The notes under the pieces are model-generated. The model worked only from the letters and a program-made list of their open reading frames with translations. It searched no databases and was not told the origin of the DNA. Made by a program: the position numbers and the translations under genes. Of a stretch of DNA of 7,906 nt, positions 1 through 6,156 are shown one piece after another. This DNA is from JALSHZ01 sp964439815 (GTDB lineage Bacteria; Pseudomonadota; Gammaproteobacteria; UWMA-0217): the NCBI GenBank assembly GCA_964439815.1, contig CAYTPO010000018.1, positions 1-7,906 on the forward strand, in the 5' to 3' direction. How positions within the stretch are numbered: the first letter of the stretch is position 1; every line of letters begins with the position of its first letter.

Positions 1-346
1 GGTTTGGGCGGGGTACCTTATTCCGAATCCCGGTGTAACCACCCAGCTACTGCTTATGTGAACCACTCGCTGAGTAATTACCCCGTCTTATTCATGGTGG
101 ATCGCGGATCCTGGCGCTGGACTGGTGCGTCTGGGCGCCGCGCTGGAGCGAAATTTGTAGCAATAGCTACAACTTGAGTGAAGCGCAAGCGCAGGCGTGC
201 CAGAACAAGCCAGGGCCGTGATAGGCTGAAGCCTCTCACCATTTGGGTGAAACGGGACTGTCAAGGGTTTGTCATGGTTTTCATTTACTTATCATAGGCT
301 TTAGCCGCCACCATGAATAAGAGGGGTTGAATGATTACCTGAACAA
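1..346. other. Region without a convincing gene
   Basis: I see no gene here that I can support. One frame is open on the plus strand from the window edge to a stop at 175-177. Another is open from 78 to a stop at 219-221 and would encode a Cys/Trp-rich peptide containing DWCVWAPRW and ending CQNKPGP. Neither has a good start codon with a ribosome binding site, and I recognise neither product. The second could be the decayed 3' end of a gene, but this is a guess. A short perfect hairpin (GTAGC, AATA, GCTAC) lies at 157-170. From about 230 to 346 nothing stands out. Confidence 0.4.
61..84. repeat. Short degenerate palindromic repeat, copy 1
   Basis: The motif AACCACTCGCTGAGTAATTAC is an imperfect palindrome around a central GCT (ACTC and GAGT arms). 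It resembles a second copy at about 6161-6181. Upstream, at 34-40, GGTGTAAC matches in inverted orientation the TACACC that follows copy 2. It may be a small REP-like dispersed repeat. With only two diverged copies in view the family cannot be defined. Confidence 0.3.
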
Positions 347-347
347 G

Positions 348-376
348 AAAAACGGCGGAATCGATCCGCCGTTTTT
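348..376 (-). terminator. Rho-independent terminator of the OmpA-family gene
   Basis: A perfect 12-bp inverted repeat, AAAAACGGCGGA and TCCGCCGTTTTT, flanks a 5-nt loop (360-364). Read on the minus strand it is a GC-rich hairpin ending in a U run, and it starts 10 bp after the stop codon of the OmpA-family gene. It is symmetric, so it would also stop plus-strand transcription coming from the left. Confidence 0.9.
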
Positions 377-386
377 CCTGCAAGGC

Positions 387-3071
387 TTACTTCGCCTTTT
401 CTACCTGACCGGGCTCGGGAATGAAATCCACCCGTCGGTTCTGTGCGCGTCCCTCTTCGGTACGGTTATCCGCAATGGGTTCCTTTTCTCCCCTGGCTTC
501 ATAGCGCAACCGGGAAGCATCGATACCCTGGCTGATCAGATAGTTGACCGTTGACTTTGCACGCGCCAGTGACAGCCCCATGTTGTAGTCATCGCTGGCA
601 CGATTGTCGGTGTGACCAATGGCGGTTAGCTTGACCTGTGGATAGGTTTGCAACATGGCTGCGACGCGATTGAGCCGGGTTCTGGCTTCGGCAGTCAATG
701 CTGATGAGTCGGTTGTAAAGAATACCGATTCGATATCCAGCGTGATCATCTGTGGCTTGGGTGGTGCGATGGGTGCCGGTTCTTCAACCTCGACGACACT
801 GGGTGCAGGTGCCGGAACGACCGGTGGCGGTGCATAAGCCTCTTCTTCGCCAAAGCGCTTGAGCAGACTGAGGCTGATCAACTGGGCGTCCTTGTCGAAA
901 TACTCATATTCTCCGCGGAGTGAGAAGTTGTTGTCGAACTGATATTCGGCACCCAGGCCGGCATAGATCTCGTGTCCCTCGACTTCACGGAAGGGCACGT
1001 TGCTGGTGCCGCTGTTGTCGATCTGGGCATAGCCGATTTTACCGAGAAAAGAGATGCCGGGGCTGTTGTGTGGCAGATTGAATACCAGGCCGGCACCAAG
1101 GACATCGTAGTCTATTTCGCCACCATTGGAGAACCCTGCGGCACCAAGGCGGGCGCCAAAACCTTCGATCGACAACCAGTCGAGGATGTCATAGCCGAGA
1201 AACAGCTTGAATCCCAGGTCTTCCTTGTCATCGACTTTCAGGGGGAGGTTGACGACATCCGGCTCCAGCTGCGACATGCCAATGCCAGCACCCAGATAGA
1301 ATTGCCCCTGCTCCGCCTGTGCCATGGTTCCCAGGCTGAGCAGCGTGGTTGCAGCCAGCAGACGGCGTCTGCGCAATGCACCGGCAGCGAACAGGCTCAG
1401 GCCGAGTGGCAGGCCCAATCCACCAACGCCGCCATCGAGTCGGGTCAGTACTTCGCCAATGCCCTGGCGATAGTCGGGGATGCCATCGCCATCGCTGTCG
1501 GGCAGGGTGCCTCCGGCGCCGAGTACGGCAACGAATTTGCCGCGATCCCAGCCGTCACCATCGGGGTCGGTAAAATTGTCGACAATGCCGTCATTATTGA
1601 CGTCGGCTATCCCGACTTCCACGATGTCATAACGGTCATCGTTGTCGCTGTTGATATCGCGATAATCCTTGTTGCCATCTCCATCGGTATCGGGGCGGGC
1701 CCAAGGTGTGGTATCCAGCGGATCGTGGTAGCCATCGCCATTGCTGTCGAGGAAGTTGTCAACGCGCCCATCGTTGTCGACATCGCTGCCGAGCGCTTCG
1801 CGAATGTCGGGAATGGTGTCGTTGTCGGTATCGAGGTCGAGGTGATTGGGGACGCCATCACCATCGAAGTCGCCATTGCCTTCCTCGGTATCGAGGATGC
1901 CATCGTTGTCGTCGTCCCGGTCGATATTGTCGGGGACGCCATCCTTGTCGGTATCGATGACCGCACCGGCTGTTCCCTTGAGAGCCAGCGCCAGTGGATT
2001 TTCGTCGGTGTCGTTCGATGGAATCGACAATGTACCGGTCTTGGTACCTGCGGTTGCCGAAGAAAAATTCATGACGAGGGTGCAGGTTTTTGCAGCGGCC
2101 AGTGATTTCCCGCTGCAGTTGTCGGTCACAATGGCAAAATCGGTATTGGCAGGTGCCGCGATAGTGCCAAGCACCAGGTTGCCGGTTCCCTTGTTGGTGA
2201 CAGTAATGGTCTGGCTGGTAGCCGTACCGCCCAGCGTAAAGGCAGGGAAATTGACGGTAGTGGTGATCTGACCGCCGATGGTGACATCGATATCCGGTGT
2301 TCCGATCGGTACACATTCCTGAAAGCTGATCAGGGTCATGGCGAAATCATTGCCGCCTGCGCCATTATTGGGGTGTACATCGTGGACCGACAATTTTGCA
2401 GTAGTGGCGGCTCCGGGATTGATGGTCACGCCAAGACGCTGCCAGGTATCCTTGGTTGCCTCGTTGGCGCAATCGCCCTGCAGTGGATCGAGGGCACCAC
2501 CGGCGTCGCATACGGTAATCGGGCTGCCGACGGCCACCCCGTTTACACGAAAACTCACCTGGGGCGCCACGAATCCCTTGGCCTGTTGGCCCGGTGCCAT
2601 TGCATTCGAGAAATAGGCGGTAAAGGCATAATCCTTGTTGGGTTTCAGGTTGATGACGGTCTGTTCCCAGATCTTGTCGGGCGCTCCGGCGTCATTGCCA
2701 TTGTATGAGAGCCAGGTGGGGACTGCTGGAACCGCTGGCAGACCACTGCCCGGATTGGGATCACCGGGAAAAGCGATCTGCTGGACATACTGATCCAGAT
2801 TGATGTCCCCCATGATCAAGCCTATACCCGTGTTGGGAAAAGCTGTCGGGTTGCCATCCTGCGGGTAACTGCCAATGGCCGCCTTGTAGGGTATCTCTGT
2901 TGTGAAACTGGCATAGCCGTTGGAAAAGCTGCTGTCCACGAATTTTTCCGTCCCATCGGGAAGGAAGCCCGTGGGGCAGCCGAGTTGGGCGTGGCTCGAT
3001 TGGGCAATGGCGGTCAGCGAGATAATGATGGCGAGTCGCCGGGTGAAGTGAACTTCCGGATTTTTTTTCAT
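387..3071 (-). CDS. Multidomain OmpA-family outer-membrane protein with TSP3 repeats and internal GlyGly-CTERM-like segment
   Basis: This 894-residue protein probably anchors the outer membrane to peptidoglycan and carries a large exported adhesin-like part. Residues 1-28 form a signal peptide (cleavage after SSHA). Residues 30-252 resemble a jelly-roll domain ending in GNDFAMTLISF. Residues 258-368 are an Ig-like choice-of-anchor/ASH-type domain. Residues 372-536 hold Asp-rich thrombospondin type 3 calcium repeats (DxDxDGxxD). Residues 546-570 (GGVGGLGLP, hydrophobic core, RRRR) look like a GlyGly-CTERM sorting signal. Residues 571-586, ending TMAQA, look like a second signal-peptide core and cleavage site. 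Residues 588-740 look like an eight-stranded barrel ending in Phe740. A Pro-rich linker (748-772) leads to the OmpA C-terminal domain (776-890), with the peptidoglycan-binding residues Asp822 and Arg837 present. The ATG start has AGGAG 8 nt upstream (3080-3084). The last codon lies just before a strong terminator. Domain calls are secure for OmpA and TSP3, less so for the N-terminal half. The native role is unknown. Confidence 0.9.
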   Translation of the reverse strand: MKKNPEVHFTRRLAIIISLTAIAQSSHAQLGCPTGFLPDGTEKFVDSSFSNGYASFTTEIPYKAAIGSYPQDGNPTAFPNTGIGLIMGDINLDQYVQQIAFPGDPNPGSGLPAVPAVPTWLSYNGNDAGAPDKIWEQTVINLKPNKDYAFTAYFSNAMAPGQQAKGFVAPQVSFRVNGVAVGSPITVCDAGGALDPLQGDCANEATKDTWQRLGVTINPGAATTAKLSVHDVHPNNGAGGNDFAMTLISFQECVPIGTPDIDVTIGGQITTTVNFPAFTLGGTATSQTITVTNKGTGNLVLGTIAAPANTDFAIVTDNCSGKSLAAAKTCTLVMNFSSATAGTKTGTLSIPSNDTDENPLALALKGTAGAVIDTDKDGVPDNIDRDDDNDGILDTEEGNGDFDGDGVPNHLDLDTDNDTIPDIREALGSDVDNDGRVDNFLDSNGDGYHDPLDTTPWARPDTDGDGNKDYRDINSDNDDRYDIVEVGIADVNNDGIVDNFTDPDGDGWDRGKFVAVLGAGGTLPDSDGDGIPDYRQGIGEVLTRLDGGVGGLGLPLGLSLFAAGALRRRRLLAATTLLSLGTMAQAEQGQFYLGAGIGMSQLEPDVVNLPLKVDDKEDLGFKLFLGYDILDWLSIEGFGARLGAAGFSNGGEIDYDVLGAGLVFNLPHNSPGISFLGKIGYAQIDNSGTSNVPFREVEGHEIYAGLGAEYQFDNNFSLRGEYEYFDKDAQLISLSLLKRFGEEEAYAPPPVVPAPAPSVVEVEEPAPIAPPKPQMITLDIESVFFTTDSSALTAEARTRLNRVAAMLQTYPQVKLTAIGHTDNRASDDYNMGLSLARAKSTVNYLISQGIDASRLRYEARGEKEPIADNRTEEGRAQNRRVDFIPEPGQVEKAK
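1314..1436 (-). other. Fused sorting signal and signal-peptide-like segment inside the OmpA-family protein
   Basis: Residues 546-586 read GGVGGLGLP, a hydrophobic stretch, RRRR, a second hydrophobic stretch, then TMAQA. The first half has the three parts of a GlyGly-CTERM C-terminal sorting signal: Gly-rich motif, transmembrane helix and basic cluster. The second half, from the Arg cluster, has the n-region, h-region and AxA cleavage site of a signal peptide. The four arginines serve both. An in-frame TTG at 1374-1376 would give a protein starting MRRRRLLAATTLL, but I see no Shine-Dalgarno sequence before it. Confidence 0.6.
1464..1958 (-). repeat. Thrombospondin type 3 calcium-binding repeat block (within the OmpA-family CDS)
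   Basis: About 165 codons encode repeated Asp-rich units such as DTDGDG, DPDGDG and DVNNDG, with intervening IPD, VPD and VDN turns. In TSP3 domains these Asp/Asn side chains bind calcium, giving a stiff spacer. Repetitive GAT/GAC/GGC codons make the DNA itself weakly repetitive and create long open frames on the opposite strand that are not genes. Confidence 0.85.
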
Positions 3072-3364
3072 TTGCGTTGCTCCTGCAAGGATAGGCTCTT
3101 TTTGTATTGTGAGTAATCTTGACCTGAATCAGAGGTTCACCAGGATGCCCGGCTTGTCATGATGAAAAAGGCGGAAATAATCGGTGATCTGGAAAGTGGC
3201 TGCCGGGCGAGTAGATGGCCGGTGCCATGATGATTCAGCTTACTTCTGGTAACGGCTAATGGTAGCTGCCTCTGCTGATAAATCAAGCATTTATCGGCGT
3301 TATTTCATTTTGCGATCAGATTGTCCTGTTAACTATTGTTGCTTGAATCCGCGTGGGGTGGTTG
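3072..3364. other. Intergenic region upstream of the OmpA-family gene
   Basis: This 293-bp gap between two minus-strand genes must hold the promoter of the OmpA-family gene unless it is read through from the esterase. I see no sigma-70 promoter strong enough to call. One stem-loop stands out at 3274-3298: GCTGATAAAT, loop CAAGC, ATTTATCGGC, ten pairs with one mismatch. It has no U run on the minus strand, so it is not a clear terminator for the esterase gene. It could be an operator or a transcript-stabilising hairpin. Confidence 0.4.
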
Positions 3365-3949
3365 TCAAAAAGAGAGAAAGGTCTTGATTTCGGGAATGGC
3401 TTCGTCCAGATGGGCAAAGCTGTGATGACCGCCGGGGTAGAGTACGGTTTTTCCCGGGAGGCTGCGGTATTTGTTCACTGCAAAGGTCGGGTCGATTACC
3501 TCATCCTTTTCATCCACCAGTAACAGGGTAGGTGTGGTAATCCGTGCTGTATCGATATCGTAGTCAGCAAGCTGTTCCCACTCCTCGTGGCTGAAGGTGA
3601 AGGGCTCGCCGGTGATCATGTTGGTGTTTTTCCCGATCCAGGATTGCAGTGGAGGCTGCGGGTCGAGTGCCGGGTTGAGCATGACGACCTTGTCGATCTG
3701 CGGGTATTCCGAGGCCAGATACTGTGCATAATAGCCACCCAGGGAGCTGCCCACCACGGCAATTCCTTTGCCGGGATAATCACTGGTCAGGGAGTCCAGG
3801 ATGGTTTCGATTGCTGCAATGGCACGCCGAGGTTGATGGGATGGATAGTCGGCGATAATGAAATCGGCTGGCGCCAGGGCCTGCCTGAGACGCTGTGCCT
3901 TGTGTGAGGCTGGAGCGCTGCTGAAACCATGCAGGTAGAGAATTTTCAT
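3365..3949 (-). CDS. yqiA: YqiA-family alpha/beta-hydrolase esterase
   Basis: The 194-residue product matches the YqiA (UPF0227) esterases, small cytoplasmic alpha/beta hydrolases that act on acyl-CoA or short acyl esters in vitro; the physiological substrate is unclear. Visible features are the N-terminal strand and oxyanion loop LYLHGFSSAP (residues 4-13), the nucleophile elbow GSSLGGYYA with Ser69, LNPAL (91-95), the acid residue in KDEVIDP (Asp149) and the catalytic histidine in GGHHSF (probably His176). Length is usual for the family and there is no signal peptide. Its ATG overlaps the stop codon of nsrR as ATGA (3946-3949) and there is no strong separate Shine-Dalgarno sequence, so it is probably translationally coupled to nsrR and shares its NO-responsive promoter. 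Why an esterase belongs to an NsrR operon is not evident from the sequence. Confidence 0.9.
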   Translation of the reverse strand: MKILYLHGFSSAPASHKAQRLRQALAPADFIIADYPSHQPRRAIAAIETILDSLTSDYPGKGIAVVGSSLGGYYAQYLASEYPQIDKVVMLNPALDPQPPLQSWIGKNTNMITGEPFTFSHEEWEQLADYDIDTARITTPTLLLVDEKDEVIDPTFAVNKYRSLPGKTVLYPGGHHSFAHLDEAIPEIKTFLSF

Positions 3950-4395
3950 GAATTGCTGGGCGTCCTGTCGTGTATGGTTTCCAGTAATTCACGGGTATTG
4001 CGGTTGGCCACCAGGTCGGCCAGGGTATAGTTTTTCAGGGTGTCGATATATGCTTTCATCGCCTGGTGCAGAATTCGATTGAGGGCGCAGGCAGGTAACA
4101 GCTTGCAATTGAGCGCGGTGCAGTCGATCGAGGTAAGAATGTTTTCCAGCTTGCTGACCACCTCACCAATATTGATTTTGGACGCTGTCTCGGCCAGCCT
4201 GATGCCTCCCCCCTTGCCACGCTGGGTAATGATGAAGCCCAGCTGTCCCAGTTTGTGCACCACCTTGACCAGGTGATTGCGGGAGATCTCGTAGTCGGCG
4301 GCAATATCCCCCAATTGTGCCAGCTCACCCTTGGGCAGTATCGCCAAGTACATCAAGACTCTGAGAGAATAGTCGGTTTGTCGCGTAAGTTGCAT
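3946..4395 (-). CDS. nsrR: NsrR, nitric-oxide-sensing Rrf2-family transcriptional repressor
   Basis: NsrR is an Rrf2-family DNA-binding protein whose Fe-S cluster reacts with nitric oxide, relieving repression of NO-detoxification genes. The 149-residue product begins MQLTRQTDYSLRV, as is typical of NsrR. It has a winged helix-turn-helix (about residues 25-68, with the wing RGKGGGIRLA) and three cysteines, Cys92, Cys97 and Cys103, in the C-x4-C-x5-C spacing of NsrR. Asp8, a cluster ligand in Streptomyces NsrR, is also present. I chose the ATG at 4393-4395 because it matches the family N-terminus and has GGGAG about 13 nt upstream. A longer reading from 4485 would translate the operator palindrome. 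The gene is divergent from nnrS, a known NsrR target, and overlaps the esterase gene by 4 bp. The palindrome at 4439-4469 implies autoregulation. Confidence 0.93.
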   Translation of the reverse strand: MQLTRQTDYSLRVLMYLAILPKGELAQLGDIAADYEISRNHLVKVVHKLGQLGFIITQRGKGGGIRLAETASKINIGEVVSKLENILTSIDCTALNCKLLPACALNRILHQAMKAYIDTLKNYTLADLVANRNTRELLETIHDRTPSNS

Positions 4396-4438
4396 ACTGT
4401 TGGAATTTCTCCCTGATTTGCCCCTGAATTGATGCGTG

Positions 4439-4469
4439 TTATAACATACATGAAATATGTATGTTATAA
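4439..4469. promoter_or_regulatory. Putative NsrR operator in the nsrR promoter
   Basis: A perfect inverted repeat has 13-bp arms (TTATAACATACAT and its complement) and a 5-nt centre, GAAAT. The inner 23 nt (4443-4465) match the known NsrR palindrome, whose half-site is AAGATGCATTT, at most positions, here with half-site AACATACAT. On the minus strand the site covers a plausible promoter: a TATAAC -10 in one arm with ATAACA 18 nt upstream in the other. Binding there would block transcription of nsrR and the esterase gene. The site lies 44 bp before the nsrR start codon. The palindrome is certain; its assignment to NsrR is inferred. Confidence 0.75.
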
Positions 4470-4530
4470 ATTCTTTCTTTCTCACTTGCTGTCCAGTCGG
4501 GTATGTTCTGCCTGAATCGTGGCCGAGTCC

Positions 4531-4722
4531 TAGGAGTCTGTCGGACTTAACCGTTTGAAGCGAAAATTACTGGGGGTGAATTAAGCCGGTTTATCGTGTG
4601 AGGAGAATAGCAGCGCTATTTGACGAACAGGATAAGCTGACTTAATCGCCATCCAGAGATTTGCACCCCAAGGGCACTTCCTGCGGGCGCAGCCAAACAG
4701 CGTTAAGTCCGACAGGCTCCTA
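4531..4722. mobile_element. MITE-like hairpin element 1
   Basis: The ends are 20-bp inverted repeats, TAGGAGTCTGTCGGAC... at 4531-4550 and its complement at 4703-4722, with one mismatch at position 7. Inside, complementary blocks continue in order towards the middle: GTTTG (4553-4557) with CAAAC (4694-4698), GGGGTG (4573-4578) with CACCCC (4664-4669), ATTAAG (4580-4585) with CTTAAT (4641-4646), and TTATC (4591-4595) with GATAA (4631-4635). The apex is the 29-nt core shared with element 2. CTAG is present at both borders (4530-4533 and 4720-4723), a possible target duplication. It has no coding capacity. The family is not one I can name. Confidence 0.7.
4599..4627. repeat. Conserved apical core, copy in element 1
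   Basis: The core reads TGAGGAG, then a small hairpin AATAGC/AGC/GCTATT, then TGACGAA. It sits exactly at the tip of the long hairpin. The first 11 and last 10 bases are identical to the copy at 4789-4817, while the 8 bases between differ but still pair. Confidence 0.7.
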
Positions 4723-4884
4723 GGAGTCTGTCCGAGAATAGGAGTCGTAGCGAGGGAAAGCCATTTTAGGGCATTTTTTTCACTGATTTGAGGAGAATAT
4801 TGGTTATATTTGACGAAAATCAGGGGGGAAAAGGGCCAAAATGGCTTTTTCGCAGTAGGCTCCCTATTCTCGGACAGGCTCCTA
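4721..4884. mobile_element. MITE-like hairpin element 2
   Basis: The ends are 22-bp inverted repeats, TAGGAGTCTGTCCGAGAAT... at 4721-4742 and its complement at 4863-4884, with one mismatch at position 7, the same place as in element 1. Pairing continues inward with GAAAGCCATTTT (4756-4767) against AAAATGGCTTT (4838-4848) and CTGATT (4783-4788) against AATCAG (4818-4823), directly flanking the shared core. It abuts element 1, sharing the CTAG at 4720-4723, and ends in another CTAG at 4882-4885. It has no coding capacity. Its right end is 78 bp before nnrS, so it borders the nnrS promoter region. Confidence 0.7.
4789..4817. repeat. Conserved apical core, copy in element 2
   Basis: The core reads TGAGGAG, then a small hairpin AATAT/TGGTT/ATATT, then TGACGAA. 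It has the same length as the copy in element 1, and the stem is kept by different bases. The two flanking strands TGAGGAG and TGACGAA face each other as an internal loop that could hold G-A pairs; that structural reading is inferred. Confidence 0.7.
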
Positions 4885-4934
4885 GATTCAGGTTCGGGAT
4901 TGTGCCTCCGTTGGCAGCCTGACTCGACTCATGC

Positions 4935-4945
4935 AAGATGCATCA
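4935..4945 (+). promoter_or_regulatory. Possible NsrR half-site upstream of nnrS
   Basis: AAGATGCATCA matches the NsrR half-site consensus AAGATGCATTT at its first nine positions; the second half of the palindrome is not recognisable. A possible promoter overlaps it: TTGGCA at 4911-4916, a 17-nt spacer, and a weak -10 CAAGAT at 4934-4939. NsrR is known to act at single half-sites in E. coli. The match is short, so the call is tentative. Confidence 0.4.
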
Positions 4946-4962
4946 ATAAAAAAGGTAACCTG

Positions 4963-6156
4963 ATGTTGAATATAGAAGAGCCAGTGGCTGGAAAGACCGC
5001 TTTCCTGAAGCTTGGTTTCCGCCCGTTTTTTACCGCCGCACTGCTGTTTGGTGGTGTTGCAATTCTGCTGTGGATGGGAATGTATTTTACAGGCTGGACG
5101 CTCCCGGCCCCCTCGTACTCCGCGGTTTCATGGCATGCGCATGAAATGGTCTATGGATTTGGGCTGGCAATTCTGGGCGGCTTTCTGCTGACCGCTGCGA
5201 TGAACTGGACCGGCGTGCAGACCATCCATGGGTGGCCGCTGCTGATACTGTTCCTGTTGTGGTTGCTCGCAAGAGTATTGCCATTCATGCTGGGTGAAGC
5301 GGGACTCTGGTTGCTGGCTGTTGTCGATATTGTCTTCAATGTACTGCTTGCCGCCGCCGTCATGCATCCGGTCGCAAAGTCCCGACAGTGGAAGCATGTC
5401 GGATTCCCCTTGCAGATCGGGGGCATGGCCATTGCCAATATCGTGTTCTACGCCGGGTTGCTCGGCGGCTGGCCACAGGCGCTTCATCTGGGGCTGTATG
5501 CGGGTTTCTATCTTGTTCTGTCGCTGATCTTCACCATGGGTCGCCGGGTGATTCCGTTCTTTATCGAAAAGGGACTGGGTTGCCCCTTTTCTGCGAAAAA
5601 CTATCACTGGCTCGACGTTTCCTCACTGGTACTGTTTGGCCTCTTCGTGATTTCGGATCTCTACAACGCCTCCAGCCTCGCGACTGCCGTACTGGCTGCC
5701 GTGCTGGTCGTTCTTCACAGCATTCGCCTGGTTGGCTGGTATCACAGCGGGATATGGCAGAAGACGCTATTGTGGACGCTGTATCTGGGTTATGCCTGGA
5801 TCGTATTCGGCTTTCTGCTCAAGGTGCTGACCTATCTGTTTGGCGTTTCTCCGTATCTTGCCATTCACAGCTTTGCCTATGGTGGCATTGGTCTGATTAC
5901 CATAGGCATGATGGCCAGAGTTACATTGGGTCACACCGGCCGCAGTGTGTTTGATCCTCCCGCCTATCTGCTGCCCATTTTTGCCTTGCTCCTGGGGGGC
6001 GGGATCGTGCGGGTCATCCTGCCATTGCTCAATAGCGCGAACTATGGCCTCTGGATCGGTCTGTCGCAGCTGTTATGGGCTGCCGCATTTCTGGGATTGT
6101 CGATATTCTATGTGCCGATGCTGATCAAGGTCAGGATCGATGGTCGTCCGGGGTAG
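4963..6156 (+). CDS. nnrS: NnrS-family haem/copper membrane protein (NO-stress resistance)
   Basis: NnrS is an inner-membrane protein of about 400 residues and around 12 transmembrane helices that contains haem and copper and protects cells from nitric-oxide damage. It is a classic NsrR or NnrR target. The 397-residue product fits in length. It has the family motifs LGFRPFF (residues 17-23), SWHAHEM (56-62), GGFLLTAAMNWTG (72-84), MGRRVIPFF (192-200) and IHSFAYGGIG with GHTGR (301-327), and hydrophobic helices along its whole length. His58, His60 and His302 are candidate metal ligands. I chose the ATG at 4963, preceded by AAAGG about 7 nt upstream. The frame stays open upstream to 4810, but that part would translate hairpin element 2 and is not NnrS-like. 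The gene is divergent from nsrR and appears to be a single-gene unit. Confidence 0.93.
   Translation: MLNIEEPVAGKTAFLKLGFRPFFTAALLFGGVAILLWMGMYFTGWTLPAPSYSAVSWHAHEMVYGFGLAILGGFLLTAAMNWTGVQTIHGWPLLILFLLWLLARVLPFMLGEAGLWLLAVVDIVFNVLLAAAVMHPVAKSRQWKHVGFPLQIGGMAIANIVFYAGLLGGWPQALHLGLYAGFYLVLSLIFTMGRRVIPFFIEKGLGCPFSAKNYHWLDVSSLVLFGLFVISDLYNASSLATAVLAAVLVVLHSIRLVGWYHSGIWQKTLLWTLYLGYAWIVFGFLLKVLTYLFGVSPYLAIHSFAYGGIGLITIGMMARVTLGHTGRSVFDPPAYLLPIFALLLGGGIVRVILPLLNSANYGLWIGLSQLLWAAAFLGLSIFYVPMLIKVRIDGRPG

Noticed and set aside
972..2105. Long plus-strand open frame (377 codons) opposite the OmpA-family gene
   Set aside because: It is antisense to the TSP3-coding repeats; its Val/Ile/Gly/Asp-rich product is what their complement gives, and it has no family resemblance.
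3274..3298. Stem-loop as terminator of the esterase gene
   Set aside because: It lacks a U run on the minus strand; the T-rich bases lie on the other side, where no plus-strand gene ends.
4396..4485. Upstream extension of nsrR adding 30 residues
   Set aside because: It would translate the operator palindrome; NsrR proteins start at MQLT, matching the ATG at 4393-4395.
4531..4884. CRISPR or riboswitch explanation for the repeats
   Set aside because: There are no regularly spaced direct repeats with spacers, and long terminal inverted repeats with CTAG borders suit transposable hairpin elements better.
4810..4962. Upstream extension of nnrS adding 51 residues
   Set aside because: It runs through the right arm of hairpin element 2 and lacks NnrS similarity; the ATG at 4963 has a ribosome binding site.
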